From Arachidicoccus rhizosphaerae (GTDB lineage Bacteria; Bacteroidota; Bacteroidia; Chitinophagales; Chitinophagaceae), in contig NZ_FNQY01000001.1 of assembly GCF_900107765.1 (NCBI RefSeq), positions 1 to 64,000 of the forward strand: a stretch of 64,000 nt of DNA, written 5' to 3'. This document shows positions 10,132 through 20,608 of the stretch, piece by piece (position 1 is the stretch's first letter; the number at the start of each line of letters is the position of its first letter). The position numbers and the translations under genes were made by a program. Under the pieces are notes generated by a model that had not been told where the DNA came from, did not search any database, and saw nothing but the letters and a program-made list of their open reading frames with translations.

Positions 10132-11889
10132 CTATTTTACCATTACTACTTTCTTTCCTGTGCTTACACATTTTTCATCAAAGGCATCAATTGAAAAATA
10201 GTATTGTTCATTGGCGTTTAAACTTCTTATCTCAATCGAAGTAGTATCAAGTACCTGATAATTATGATAAAGTTTATCCGGCGATGAACCGTACCTGATA
10301 TTATATCCTATAGCATCTCCATTTTTCTTCCAGACTATTTTTACTTTAGTCCGATCTTTTTCTGAACGATCAACTTTAAAATCATCAATAGTTCCGGGAG
10401 TACCTGAATAAGCATTACCAAAAACGCGTAAATCAGACAGGGCAAACGTTCCACTTGGTATATGGTAATTTATAACTTTAATATATCTTGCGGTTACGGG
10501 TTTCTTTAATTCAAAATAATTGTGCGTTAAATCGGAAGTCGCATTAGAGCTATCAACAAGTATTTGCCAAGTTTTTCCATCCGTAGAATATTGAAGAACA
10601 TATTGTTCGTTAAGAGAAGGCGAGCGCCCAAAAACATCGGTTTGATTTTCGGCAAAGTTCAACTGGAGGGCGTTTATAGTACATATTTGTTGCAAATCCA
10701 TTGAGAGCCATTCTCCTTTATTACCTGTTTTTGCGCTCCAATAGGTCCTGATATTTTCATCTGTCGCAAAGCTTCCCGGATGGTCAGGCAATTCAGACGA
10801 AACAGCTATATCTTTTTTATAAGAAAGCAACATCCAATTCGCAAACAATTCTTTAGGGTCAGCTATTTTATGCGATGGTATATGATATGGAAAATCTCCA
10901 AAACCTGTATATGCACTCAGCATACCATCTTTATCAAAGAAAGCAGGAAATAGTCCCAACCGTCTTTCAAACATGTGTTTTTGAGAAATAGTCATCGTAG
11001 CAATATGCCAATAATTTCCATACTTATCCATGAACGTGCTGCCATGACCTGCACCTGCAATAAATCCTTCAGGCTTCGATGAATAGGGATTATTACCTTG
11101 TATTACAAAAGGCCCAAGTGGGTTATCCGAAACATACACACCATCAGAATAACTCTTAAATTGTGTTCCTGGAGATGCATATTGCAAGTAATATTTTCCT
11201 TTATATTTATTCATCCATGAACCTTCTATCCAAGGATGTTCTATAATTTCATTGTAATCTCCGGGCCTTTCCCAGCCGTATAAACTGAAATGACAATTAA
11301 ATAATTCTTTAGGTTTCCCAATAGGATTTAAAGATTTTCTGTCCAATTCAATGCCATAAATGGGATTGACATCTGAACATCCATAATATAAATATAGCCG
11401 TCCATCATCATCCAAAAACAGACAAGGATCTACAATAAAACCCAACGGAACTGCGGCATTGGCAACCTGCCACTTCCCTGCTTTTGGATTGCCGCTTTTA
11501 TATATTGCCAAAGTTGGCTTAACAGAACAGGCAGTAAAATATAACGTGTCTCCAATAACGACAACTGTTGGCGCATAGTCTTCCAAGGGTAAATCTTTAG
11601 TTGTAATAAAATCCCAATTTATCAAATTTGACGAATGCCAATATCCTCCCGATTTTGAAGCAAACAAATAGTACTCTCCTTTAAATGTTATCATAGTAGG
11701 ATCTGCCGCTTCGCGCCTTGAAGGAGAATCGAGATAAAAGCGATAACTAAGATTTAAAGGATTGCAAATTGTTGAAGGTTTAGACAATACAGTATTGTCG
11801 GACTGAGCATGGGATAAAGATGCAACGAATAAAAAAGCTGTTGCCATAACCCATCGCACATCATTCTTAAATAAAATAAATCTATACAT
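10132..11889 (-). CDS. GH43 glycosidase with discoidin and FN3 domains
   Basis: A secreted GH43 enzyme of 585 residues. I chose the ATG at 11889 because it gives a signal peptide (MYRFILF...LSHAQ); an in-frame ATG at 11934 only adds 15 unlikely residues. Base D63 lies in AADPTMITF, pKa modulator D154 in IVDPCLFLDDDG, acid E222 in HPWIEGSWMNKYKGKYY. After the propeller comes an F5/8 type C (discoidin/CBM32-like) domain (about 360-490, with WSAKTGNKGEWLSMDL and YIKVINYHIPSG), then a fibronectin type III domain (about 495-585). The attached modules suggest binding to polymeric or branched substrate. Member of the PUL operon. Confidence 0.9.
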   Translation of the reverse strand: MYRFILFKNDVRWVMATAFLFVASLSHAQSDNTVLSKPSTICNPLNLSYRFYLDSPSRREAADPTMITFKGEYYLFASKSGGYWHSSNLINWDFITTKDLPLEDYAPTVVVIGDTLYFTACSVKPTLAIYKSGNPKAGKWQVANAAVPLGFIVDPCLFLDDDGRLYLYYGCSDVNPIYGIELDRKSLNPIGKPKELFNCHFSLYGWERPGDYNEIIEHPWIEGSWMNKYKGKYYLQYASPGTQFKSYSDGVYVSDNPLGPFVIQGNNPYSSKPEGFIAGAGHGSTFMDKYGNYWHIATMTISQKHMFERRLGLFPAFFDKDGMLSAYTGFGDFPYHIPSHKIADPKELFANWMLLSYKKDIAVSSELPDHPGSFATDENIRTYWSAKTGNKGEWLSMDLQQICTINALQLNFAENQTDVFGRSPSLNEQYVLQYSTDGKTWQILVDSSNATSDLTHNYFELKKPVTARYIKVINYHIPSGTFALSDLRVFGNAYSGTPGTIDDFKVDRSEKDRTKVKIVWKKNGDAIGYNIRYGSSPDKLYHNYQVLDTTSIEIRSLNANEQYYFSIDAFDEKCVSTGKKVVMVK

Positions 11890-11957
11890 TCCTAATTGCT
11901 TTAATTGTAAATATTCAGTACTCACGCACCACAAAAAATGTCATAAAACACCCCTTA

Positions 11958-13565
11958 TCATAGTTTATTCAACTTAACAAAATACACATCATTCTGTCGC
12001 ATGGTAAATTCTTTCTCTAACTTGCCATCGGCGGATATATTTATAATTTGCTGCTCCGACGGAGCGCCGCTATTCTGTTGTTTTAATTCAGCAACCTGTT
12101 TTCTGGTAAGCTGCGCCGGAGAACCCATCGACATATAAGAAGTAAAAGGATCATTTACCTTAAAACCGGTTCTGTATATTTCCATTGAATATTTTCCCGG
12201 CTTTAATCCGGTTAATTTAAGTTTTGCAGCAGAAGCCGGTTTTGCAGGAATTACACGATTATAAAACTGTTGGTCATTCGTTGTATCATTGGCATGATCG
12301 ATAGTACAATCCCAAAAAAGAACACGGACATTTCCTGAAGAATCTTTGCAGACATAACTATCAGCATCTGTTGAAGCATACTCCTTATTTCCAAGTTCAT
12401 TCATAAACTTAAACGCATAATAAGCCGGCTTTTTAATATCCTCGTAATTCATTAGTCCGAAACCTCCGTGAAAAGCCTGAAAGCGCGGACCTAATTCTTC
12501 AAAAATATCTGTGAAAGTCCAATAAGACATTGAGTTTACAGAAGAACCTGCCTGTTTGATACTGTTTAAAATAAACGGAGCTTGCTCGTAAGTATCGTGC
12601 ATAAAATCCGTTGGCGTGTAGGAAGAACTCCATTCAGTATAATGCAATCCGAGATGTGGTAATGAAGAATTCAAAATCATCTCTTTCGTTTTCTTCATAT
12701 TATTTGATACAGCATTTTTATTCGGATTAATAATAGTCCCCGATTCTCCGCTCGTATCAACGTGTCCAATCATTACGCCATATTCATGAGCCGTGATAAA
12801 ATCAATTGGCACATGTTCATCTCCGCAAAATTTAAGCATTGCCGGAACCCAGGCATTACCTGCCGAAGCTGGACCGCCAACTCTATATTTTGATGAAACT
12901 TTTTTAATCGTCTCAGCCGTTTCACGATAAAGTTTGAAATAATCATTTTGGTCTCCGGAAAAAAAGTAACCTCTTAAATTCGGTTCATTCCATACTTCAA
13001 AAAACCAGGAAGCAACTTCATCCTCCCCGTAACGCTCTGTCCAATGTGTAACAAGGGCTTTAATAAGGTTGTCCCATTTGTTATAATCCTTTGGAGGTGT
13101 AATATTTCCTTTCCACCAAAAGACAGTCTGGTTGCCGCTCGCTAATGCTTTCGGCATAAAACCAAGCTCAACAAATGGCTTGATATGAATGCTCAATAAA
13201 AAGTCGTATAATTCATCGATATATTGCCAGTTATAAGACGGATTACCATACTTATCTTCTTTGTATACACCCATGTCATCGCTCAATAATCCATGAAACC
13301 TGATGTACCTGAAACCACACTCTTTCTGCACTATACGTAACTGCCTTTGCCAGTCGGCACGCAAGCCTTCGTTGGCACGACCAGCACCTATACATTCATT
13401 AAAACTCATGTTTAAAGGCGTGGGCGTTTGTTTTAGATTAGCTTCGATAATTCGCGCAGAGCCTGATTGTGCCTTACTATTTTTCGGAATAAAAAATAAT
13501 ATCGAGAAAACTGCAACAACAATTATCTTAATCCTAATCTTTAATATTTTCTTCCACATTCTCAA
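11958..13565 (-). CDS. GH39 glycosidase, probable beta-xylosidase
   Basis: A 535-residue secreted GH39 enzyme, most likely releasing xylose from xylo-oligosaccharides with retention. The signal segment is about 10-33 (KNSKAQ). The barrel carries acid/base E194 in FFEVWNEPNLRGYF and nucleophile E311 in LHYTEWSSSY, the two family signatures; IRFHGLLSDDMGVY near 88-101 is also typical. A C-terminal beta domain covers about 400-535. Length fits known beta-xylosidases of the family. It lies between two GH43 genes in the same operon, so action on branched xylan is plausible, although the exact sugar specificity is not shown by the sequence. Confidence 0.88.
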   Translation of the reverse strand: MRMWKKILKIRIKIIVVAVFSILFFIPKNSKAQSGSARIIEANLKQTPTPLNMSFNECIGAGRANEGLRADWQRQLRIVQKECGFRYIRFHGLLSDDMGVYKEDKYGNPSYNWQYIDELYDFLLSIHIKPFVELGFMPKALASGNQTVFWWKGNITPPKDYNKWDNLIKALVTHWTERYGEDEVASWFFEVWNEPNLRGYFFSGDQNDYFKLYRETAETIKKVSSKYRVGGPASAGNAWVPAMLKFCGDEHVPIDFITAHEYGVMIGHVDTSGESGTIINPNKNAVSNNMKKTKEMILNSSLPHLGLHYTEWSSSYTPTDFMHDTYEQAPFILNSIKQAGSSVNSMSYWTFTDIFEELGPRFQAFHGGFGLMNYEDIKKPAYYAFKFMNELGNKEYASTDADSYVCKDSSGNVRVLFWDCTIDHANDTTNDQQFYNRVIPAKPASAAKLKLTGLKPGKYSMEIYRTGFKVNDPFTSYMSMGSPAQLTRKQVAELKQQNSGAPSEQQIINISADGKLEKEFTMRQNDVYFVKLNKL

Positions 13566-13635
13566 ATCGTTTTTATTTAAAAAATTTTTATTGTCTGTAT
13601 AGATAAAATCTCAACTATAATAAATTTCAATAGTA

Positions 13636-15006
13636 TCAATGAAATCTCCACCAATCGAAATTGAATAATTCTCCTTCTCCTCCGGAGAATACTAAGTAAA
13701 GATCATGCTTGCCTTTAGCATCTCTCACTTTACATTTTGCGGTAGTCCAATTAAGCCATCCGCCTGTATTCTGAACATTGCAAATACCGACAAGCTTCCC
13801 GTTTAAGGAATCCAAATGCAATTCTATTTTTCCTCCGTTACCGCCGGAAGCAATTCTTGCTTCAAAAGATTTAGCTCCTTTTCCAAAATCTATATCCCTT
13901 AGTTTTATATAATCTTTGTTATTTATTTCTGTCACATAAACCCCGGTTTGCTTGTCTTCTGCAGTTTCTACACCTTCTTCCCATGCGATTGTTTCCGCTT
14001 CTGTTCGTTGATAAGGGTTCAGATTAATCACCGCACTTTTAACTCCCGCAGTCATATTAATTCTTGGAAATGAGCCATCGGAATTATACGTAAAAGGTTC
14101 TACACAAACAGAACGTGCAAAACCACCACCGCCGGGCAAAGCGCCATTGTGATAAAAGAAATAGGAACTCCCTTTGAAATCTATTACACCACAATGATTG
14201 GTAAAACTCTTCCCCTGAATAGTCATAATTGTATCGCGGTAAGTCCATGGTCCGACAGGATTATTACTTGTAGAATAAGCAATATGTTCCGGTACACCTC
14301 CTGCCGCATACAGCATATAGTACAGATTATTCCTATGATAAAACCAGGGGCCTTCTTCGTATTGCGTGGCGCGCTTAGGATCGTTGTAACGCTTGCCGAA
14401 TGCTTCTGTTGTCAACGGAACTGTTTGAACATCGCCGGAATAAGAAAGCATATCTTTATTTAATTTCACATACCACAATCCGGGATTTCCCCAATACAGA
14501 TAAGCCTGTCCATCGTTGTCAATAAAGACCGTAGGGTCGATATATCCAAAGCCGGGAGCAACCAAAGGTTTACCTAAGGCATCTTTAAAAGGACCGGACG
14601 CGTAATCAGAAACAGCCACGCCAATAGCAAAATTGCCTGTAACTTTTCCCGTAACAGGAACATACCAGTAAAATTTTCCGTTGCGTTCAATACATTGTCC
14701 CGCCCAGGCATTTTCTTTAGCCCATGAAAATGTACTAACGGACAAGGGCGTGCCTCTATTCGTCCAGTTTACCATATCCGTTGAAGAAAATACTTTCCAG
14801 TCTTTCATTTCAAAATACTTCGCACTATTTTCATCATGCCCAGTATAAACAAAAACAGTGTCTTTGTAAACCATTGGGGCAGGGTCGGTGGTATAACAGG
14901 TTTGAACAATTGGATTTTGAGCCCACCCATTCTTCAAAAAAGCAACCATAAATAGTAATATGAGTATAAAAGGCGAGATCATTTTATTTATCCTGCTCAT
15001 TTTCAA
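13636..15006 (-). CDS. GH43 glycosidase with C-terminal CBM6
   Basis: A 456-residue secreted GH43 enzyme with arabinofuranosidase/xylosidase potential. Signal peptide about 1-30 (NGWAQ). Base D41 lies in TTDPAPMVY, pKa modulator D157 in GYIDPTVFIDNDG, acid E218 in QYEEGPWFYHRNNLYY. Residues about 330-456 form a CBM6-type module, starting at QRTEAETIAWEEG and ending FNFDWWRFH, a layout seen in GH43_29-like enzymes. Its relative at 17411 has the same build, suggesting duplication with divergence. Only 14 bases separate it from the upstream GH31 gene, so the two are very likely co-transcribed. Confidence 0.9.
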   Translation of the reverse strand: MKMSRINKMISPFILILLFMVAFLKNGWAQNPIVQTCYTTDPAPMVYKDTVFVYTGHDENSAKYFEMKDWKVFSSTDMVNWTNRGTPLSVSTFSWAKENAWAGQCIERNGKFYWYVPVTGKVTGNFAIGVAVSDYASGPFKDALGKPLVAPGFGYIDPTVFIDNDGQAYLYWGNPGLWYVKLNKDMLSYSGDVQTVPLTTEAFGKRYNDPKRATQYEEGPWFYHRNNLYYMLYAAGGVPEHIAYSTSNNPVGPWTYRDTIMTIQGKSFTNHCGVIDFKGSSYFFYHNGALPGGGGFARSVCVEPFTYNSDGSFPRINMTAGVKSAVINLNPYQRTEAETIAWEEGVETAEDKQTGVYVTEINNKDYIKLRDIDFGKGAKSFEARIASGGNGGKIELHLDSLNGKLVGICNVQNTGGWLNWTTAKCKVRDAKGKHDLYLVFSGGEGELFNFDWWRFH

Positions 15007-15020
15007 TTATTTATTGTTAT

Positions 15021-17366
15021 TTATAATTTAATATTAATAGCCTTCCCCACATATTCGACTTTCCGGGTTACTATTGAAGATAAATCTGGTCCACTGCAGT
15101 TATTTTTATCAACTAGGACTATATCAAAATCTCTTTTATATAACATACCTGGAAAGTTGCCTTTTCTATTGTCAATTCGCAAAGTTTTAGCTTGGTCATT
15201 CCAATGAAAATGGATCTCAGAGTACGCGCCCTTCTCGTAATCATAATTATCATTTTCATCCTCATATAACACAAAATCTGCATCAGATCCGGGATAAACC
15301 CTAATCCTTAAATTTTCCCACCTTTTCTCTGTGGCATATTGTACATCTGGTCCCCATGGCAAAATTGCACCCGCTTTTACATATAACGGCATAATATCAA
15401 GAGGCACTTTCTTTTCAACCCATACCCCACCTTTCAATTGATCACCAGACCAAAAGTCAATCCATGAACTTCCAGAAGGTAGATATACTTTTTGCTTTTG
15501 AATTCCAGGTTTTGTAACGGGTGACACCAATATCGATTTACCAAAAAGAAATTCATTTCCAATTTCTGCCACATTGGGGTCTGCGGCAAAATCTGATTGT
15601 AATGGCCGCATTATTGATGCACCATTTTTAGTTACTTGCCAGGCAGTAGCATACAAATAGGGCAACAATCTATACCTCAATTTAATGTACTTTTCCAGAA
15701 TATTGAAAATACGATCACCCGGTTTGCCAAATTGATAAATTTCTCTAGGAATATCCGTTCCATGGGATCTCATCATAGGCATGAAAGTTCCAAATTGCAA
15801 CCACCTTGTATACAATTCCTGAAAAGCAGGGTTTTGGGCACCTCCGTCTTTAGTAAATTTTCCAGCAAAAAATCCACCAATATCAGTATTCCAATAGGGG
15901 ATTCCCGTTAAGGAAAAATTGAGTCCAGCGGGAATCTGTCTGGCAAAAGTCTCCCAATCAGAAGTCACATCTCCACTCCAGGTGTTAGCACCATATCGCT
16001 GTTGACCCGCAAAAGCTGAACGTGTAAGAATGACTACCCTTTTATCATTTGAGACCTTTCTCTGATGCTTGTATATTCCACCCACATGCTCCAGTGGAAA
16101 TGCATTCCGTACACTACGATAGGTTCCTAAATAAGTTTTCTCGTCAAAATCAGTATCCTTTTCATTTAAATGATCTGGTTCTGAAGAGTCCAGCCACCAT
16201 GCATCTACACCTAAAGAAAATACTCCTTTATTAAGATATGACCAATAGATGTCTCTCGCACTAGGATTATATACGTCATATACGCGTGCTCCTGCATCAG
16301 GAGGCCAAGTATCGAAATGCATTAGCATATTGCTATCCTCAAGTTGTTTATATTGCGGAGTAGAAGGCCCAAAACCTGGCCATGCCACCACAAATAAATG
16401 CGCATTCAATGCGTGAACGCTATCCACCATTCTTTTAGGCCTTGGATACGTAAGAGAATCAAAAGCCATAGCATTCCAATGCACGTTATCACCCCAATAT
16501 TGCCAATCCTGAATAATGCCATCCAAAGGAACTTTAAGTTTACGATATTGCTTTACAACATCCATTAATTCAAATTGCGTCTTATATCGCTCTTTAGATT
16601 GATTGTATCCATAAACCCAAAGCGGTAATAACGGTGCAGAGCCTGTCAAAAACCGCATGTCTGCAACAATATCATCCGTAGAATTCCCCTTCATAAAATA
16701 ATAATCAATTCCCTTTGCAACCTGAGAAGTAAAACTAGTATTCCGGGCTGAATCTTTAAATTGAGTAGGTGAATAATTATCCCAGAATATTCCATAACCA
16801 GCAGTTGATTGAAAAAAAGGAATAGCTACTTTGGTATTTCCTTGTGCCAACCATATTGTTTTTCCTCTCTGATTCAAATTACCATTCTGTTGTTGGCCCA
16901 AGCCATAAATACACTCTTCTGGTTTTAAAGAGAACCCTTGGCTAATAGAAAAATCGCCCTTATCCGCACCTGTACAATCCTTTAATATAGTTGAACCCGG
17001 TAATTCTTCAAAAACCTTTTGCTTGCTGCCAATTTTGTAAAAAGTTAGGTTTCCCAGTTTTAGGCCAATTTCGACAATTAGAGAATCTGTTTGCAAGAAG
17101 ACAGAATGCTTTGTATTTGAAACCTTAAATTTGGGATTTACCTCTGGCACCTGAATTACAGAGAGGCTATTTCTCTTTAATACTTTACCCTTTGGCATCT
17201 TTATCACACGAATAATGGAAGGAGAGTATACCTCAAGCGTTACATCTATTTCCCCAATATTTGCACTGATTCCTGTTTGGGTTTTCTGAAACCTTTGGCC
17301 ATTTGCGTATGGTAATGAACTCATAATCATCCATAAGAAAAAGGCGCTTAAACAAAATAATTTCAT
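15021..17366 (-). CDS. GH31 glycosidase, probable alpha-xylosidase or alpha-glucosidase
   Basis: A 781-residue secreted GH31 enzyme. Signal peptide about 1-23 (SLPYANGQ). The N-terminal beta domain (about 30-235) leads into the TIM barrel (starting near LPLWVYGYNQSKERYKTQ). Nucleophile D393 lies in DAWWLDSSEPDH and acid/base D466 in NTWSGDVTSDWETF. C-terminal beta domains end the protein. GH31 covers alpha-glucosidases and alpha-xylosidases; in this company, alpha-xylosidase activity on xylan or xyloglucan side chains is a reasonable guess but is not proven by a motif. It is followed within 14 bases by the GH43-CBM6 gene and preceded at 44 bases by another GH43. Confidence 0.9.
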   Translation of the reverse strand: MKLFCLSAFFLWMIMSSLPYANGQRFQKTQTGISANIGEIDVTLEVYSPSIIRVIKMPKGKVLKRNSLSVIQVPEVNPKFKVSNTKHSVFLQTDSLIVEIGLKLGNLTFYKIGSKQKVFEELPGSTILKDCTGADKGDFSISQGFSLKPEECIYGLGQQQNGNLNQRGKTIWLAQGNTKVAIPFFQSTAGYGIFWDNYSPTQFKDSARNTSFTSQVAKGIDYYFMKGNSTDDIVADMRFLTGSAPLLPLWVYGYNQSKERYKTQFELMDVVKQYRKLKVPLDGIIQDWQYWGDNVHWNAMAFDSLTYPRPKRMVDSVHALNAHLFVVAWPGFGPSTPQYKQLEDSNMLMHFDTWPPDAGARVYDVYNPSARDIYWSYLNKGVFSLGVDAWWLDSSEPDHLNEKDTDFDEKTYLGTYRSVRNAFPLEHVGGIYKHQRKVSNDKRVVILTRSAFAGQQRYGANTWSGDVTSDWETFARQIPAGLNFSLTGIPYWNTDIGGFFAGKFTKDGGAQNPAFQELYTRWLQFGTFMPMMRSHGTDIPREIYQFGKPGDRIFNILEKYIKLRYRLLPYLYATAWQVTKNGASIMRPLQSDFAADPNVAEIGNEFLFGKSILVSPVTKPGIQKQKVYLPSGSSWIDFWSGDQLKGGVWVEKKVPLDIMPLYVKAGAILPWGPDVQYATEKRWENLRIRVYPGSDADFVLYEDENDNYDYEKGAYSEIHFHWNDQAKTLRIDNRKGNFPGMLYKRDFDIVLVDKNNCSGPDLSSIVTRKVEYVGKAINIKL

Positions 17367-17410
17367 AAGAAAAAATATTAAATTTATTAAAACATTCTAT
17401 GGGCCACATT

Positions 17411-18784
17411 TTATTGAAATAATATCCAGTCAATCTCTACATTCCCTGGTGAATCACTGCCATTTGATAGAATTAAATCACATAAGCCAAAAGCATTGTC
17501 CGAGATTATTGCATTAATGACAACAAAATCATCAGATTTCTTATACTGAATATTTGCAAGCGTTTTGATATTTACATTTTCACCATTTTTAGAAATTGCT
17601 TTTAGCAATAATAGCCCCTCCTGATCTGCCTTAAGGCGCAATTGAACTATTTTGTTCTTTTTTAGACCAAAATCAACGCTGTTATATCTCACCCATGATC
17701 CGGGAGTGCTAAGCTTTAGCGACCATCCTTTAAAATGATGATTAGTATCCAAAAAATAAATACCAGCCCCAGAATCACTTATACTGCTGTATCTGTCTAC
17801 CTGAATAGTATCGGTTACATTTGATATCCCAACACCACGCAAAGTTGGTTTTACTTCCCTTATAGTTCCATCAGCGTTAAAAAATAAGGAATCAATTCTA
17901 GCAGACCGCGCTTTGTCAAACCTAGGAGAATAATCATTTGAATGATAAAAAAGATACCATTGACCCTTAAATTTCACAATGGACTGATGGTTTGTCCAAC
18001 AATTATCAGATGCTTCCATTATCACACCCATTGGTTGAAATGGTCCTAAAGGTTTATCACTGACAGCATACTCCAACCTTTCTGTTTTATCCTCCACGTG
18101 GGGATAGGTTAAATAGTATTTTCCTTTGTTCTTGAACAAAAAAGGACCTTCTTTCAACCCTTTCGCCGGTAAATGTTCTAAAATTTTAACTTTTGAATCC
18201 AGATCAAGCATATTCCTTTTAAGCTTGGCTCCCATTATGTCCCCTTCTGCCCAGAATAAATAGGCCTGCCCGTCATCATCAATAAATACATTAGGATCGA
18301 TGCCTTTAACTCCCGCAATGGGCTCAGACATCACTTTAAATGGACCGCCTGGTCGTTCACCTAGGGCAACACCTATGGAAAATTTTGATTCACCGTCTGA
18401 ACCTTTCATTTTCGTTGGAAAGTAAAAATAATATTTCCCATCTCTCTTTATGCAATCAGGCGCCCACATGCTATAAGAGGTCGTATCAGCCCATGGCACA
18501 TCATTTTGACTCAATAACATTCCCCCATCTCTCCAATGTACTAAATCTGCTGAAGAAAATACATGGTAGTCCTCCATACAGAACCAACCTGGCTGTCCTT
18601 TTCCTTGTTCTGCCAATATATCATGAGAGGGATAAAGATAAATGCTGTCTCCAAATACCCTGGCGGTCGGGTCAGCTGTAAAATGATTATGAATAATTGG
18701 GTTTTGTGAATAGCTCTTTATTATGGCCCCTATTAATAGTATAACCAAAACACACCTGATTAAAACTGTAGCCCTTATTTTCAT
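17411..18784 (-). CDS. GH43 glycosidase with CBM6-like domain
   Basis: A secreted GH43 enzyme of 457 residues. I place the start at the ATG at 18784 because MKIRATVLIRCVLVILL begins a good signal peptide ending SYSQ; an in-frame ATG at 18850 would add 22 residues that spoil it. Base D38 lies in FTADPTARVFG, pKa modulator D163 in GIDPNVFIDDDG, acid E212 in LKEGPFLFKNKGKYY. The last 130 residues form a CBM6-like beta-sandwich ending GNVEIDWILFQ. It is the first glycosidase after susCD and is separated from susD by a hairpin. Confidence 0.88.
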   Translation of the reverse strand: MKIRATVLIRCVLVILLIGAIIKSYSQNPIIHNHFTADPTARVFGDSIYLYPSHDILAEQGKGQPGWFCMEDYHVFSSADLVHWRDGGMLLSQNDVPWADTTSYSMWAPDCIKRDGKYYFYFPTKMKGSDGESKFSIGVALGERPGGPFKVMSEPIAGVKGIDPNVFIDDDGQAYLFWAEGDIMGAKLKRNMLDLDSKVKILEHLPAKGLKEGPFLFKNKGKYYLTYPHVEDKTERLEYAVSDKPLGPFQPMGVIMEASDNCWTNHQSIVKFKGQWYLFYHSNDYSPRFDKARSARIDSLFFNADGTIREVKPTLRGVGISNVTDTIQVDRYSSISDSGAGIYFLDTNHHFKGWSLKLSTPGSWVRYNSVDFGLKKNKIVQLRLKADQEGLLLLKAISKNGENVNIKTLANIQYKKSDDFVVINAIISDNAFGLCDLILSNGSDSPGNVEIDWILFQ

Positions 18785-18893
18785 AATACATAAATATTTA
18801 GATAAAACTAATATGGTTCTAACATTGCCTCCAATAACCACTGGAAGCAACTTTCTATATTTAATCTTTTAATACAGTTTTAGAATTCTATCA

Positions 18894-18959
18894 GGTAGAA
18901 GAGGCCAGTTTCTTTCAATCCCCCTTATTTCTTAATTAAAAAGACCCTGGCCATCTACC
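18894..18959 (-). promoter_or_regulatory. Intercistronic hairpin after susD
   Basis: GGTAGA and GGCCAG (18894-18899, 18903-18908) pair with CTGGCC and TCTACC (18947-18952, 18954-18959), giving a bulged 12-bp stem with a 38-base loop. It lies between susD and the first glycosidase. There is no long T-run, so it more likely acts as a partial terminator or a 3' stabiliser that keeps susCD mRNA more abundant than the downstream enzymes. The stem is seen; the role is inferred. Confidence 0.5.
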
Positions 18960-18978
18960 CTATTCAATTATTCCCCTA

Positions 18979-20586
18979 CTAATGGTTCATTGAATTACCT
19001 TCCAGATTTGGATTATTATCTAATTCAACCTGTGGGAATGGATAATACATCGCTCGTTCAGTCCAACCAATTTCTTTTAAAGGTTCTAACCATTTAGAAT
19101 CTGCCATCCCCCAGCGAAGCAAATCAAAATAACGAACATATTCTCCGCAAAGTTCTACATACCTTTCATGTTCTATTATATTTTTAATACTGTTCATTTT
19201 AATACCATTAATGGTAATATTCTCCGCCAACAGACCATCTACATCGGGAATAGTTCCTTTTGAACTATGGTACCAAAGTTGTGACTGCTCTGTGGGCACA
19301 ATGTCATTTGCTCTAGTACGCACCATATTTATATAGTTTTTTGCCTCTTCAGGTTTACCATTCTCATTCAGGCATTCCGCATACATCAATAGCACATCCG
19401 CATAACGCATAAGTCGATCATTAATACCGTCATCAAAATCAGCAACTTGGACGTCTGGACAATACTTTCTGGTACCATATAAATCCTTATTAGTTGCTAA
19501 GTGTGCCATCCAATAATCATAATCAGTAACTGTACCATCCACTTGCGTATATTTAGCACCGCCATCACACCATAGAGTCATGTATTTCCTTGGATCACCA
19601 TTTTCAAACTCATTGTACGTTTTCTTATTTGGTGCCAGATTCCACCAAGCTCCTCCTGTCCCATCATACATTCCTATTTCCTGCCAGCGCCATGAATCAG
19701 ACATATCGTCTCCCAACCATCCTGGGCCATTATGCATTTGGATTTCAAATACAGATTCTGCATTATTTTCGTGTTCTTCATCAAAATTATCTCGGAAATA
19801 AGGCATAAGACTGTATTCTTTGCTGTCGATAACCTTTTTTAATTCGACCTCTGCCTTATCAAATTCAGCTTTTTGGCCCAATTCAAGAATTGGACGGTAC
19901 ATGTACGCTTTTGCCAAATATGCCTGAGCAGCACCTTTGGTGGCCCTTCCAATATGTGCAGCATCCGCATTCATTACACTCTTCACTGGCAACAATTCAG
20001 CTGCCTTTTGAAAGTCACTGATAATCAACGCATATACTTCACCAGCCTTACTGTTAGTTGGATAATAGTCCTCATTAGAAAGGGTTGGATGATCTATTAA
20101 AGGGACTGTTTCTCCAAATAGCTCAACTACATGCATATAAAGTAACCCCCGCAGGAAATAAGCTTCTCCAAGGAGCCGATTCTTTTGATCATCTGATATT
20201 TCTCCTGTAAAATTGGTAATGGCCGATATGGCGGTATTTGCAGCAAAGATTCCATTCCACATGTCCTTCCATGACCCTGCGATCAAACCATCACTTGCGG
20301 GTGTATTATAGGTATCCTGATACATTGGCTCCCACTTAAAAGTGTGATTAAAATCATCCCCAGGAGCTAACAAATTATAATAAAAAGCTCTGGCATATCC
20401 ACCTTGTACCTTGCCTATCAAAGCCTGATAAGCCGGAATAACAGATGCCTCCAATTCTGAAGCGGTCTTATAATAAGTCGATTTGGAAACTTCCTGTGGA
20501 TTTATCAAATCTAGATTTGGTTTACATCCTGATAATGCACCAGCTACTAATACAAGTGCACCAATTATATATCGATTCTTTTTCAT
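18979..20586 (-). CDS. susD: SusD/RagB-family glycan-binding lipoprotein
   Basis: A 535-residue outer-membrane lipoprotein that caps the SusC channel and binds oligosaccharides at the cell surface. The lipobox is ALSGC with C21. An N-terminal SusD-like TPR region (about 75-225, with YFLRGLLYMHVVELFG) is followed by the RagB/SusD C-terminal region with the typical MRYADVLLMYAECLNENG and a closing YPFPQVELDNNPNLEGN. Length is normal. It lies 22 bases downstream of susC. No surface glycan-binding protein (SusE/F-like) follows it, which is common in smaller PULs. Confidence 0.95.
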   Translation of the reverse strand: MKKNRYIIGALVLVAGALSGCKPNLDLINPQEVSKSTYYKTASELEASVIPAYQALIGKVQGGYARAFYYNLLAPGDDFNHTFKWEPMYQDTYNTPASDGLIAGSWKDMWNGIFAANTAISAITNFTGEISDDQKNRLLGEAYFLRGLLYMHVVELFGETVPLIDHPTLSNEDYYPTNSKAGEVYALIISDFQKAAELLPVKSVMNADAAHIGRATKGAAQAYLAKAYMYRPILELGQKAEFDKAEVELKKVIDSKEYSLMPYFRDNFDEEHENNAESVFEIQMHNGPGWLGDDMSDSWRWQEIGMYDGTGGAWWNLAPNKKTYNEFENGDPRKYMTLWCDGGAKYTQVDGTVTDYDYWMAHLATNKDLYGTRKYCPDVQVADFDDGINDRLMRYADVLLMYAECLNENGKPEEAKNYINMVRTRANDIVPTEQSQLWYHSSKGTIPDVDGLLAENITINGIKMNSIKNIIEHERYVELCGEYVRYFDLLRWGMADSKWLEPLKEIGWTERAMYYPFPQVELDNNPNLEGNSMNH

Positions 20587-20608
20587 TTCAATCTATTTAA
20601 TTTTTAAA

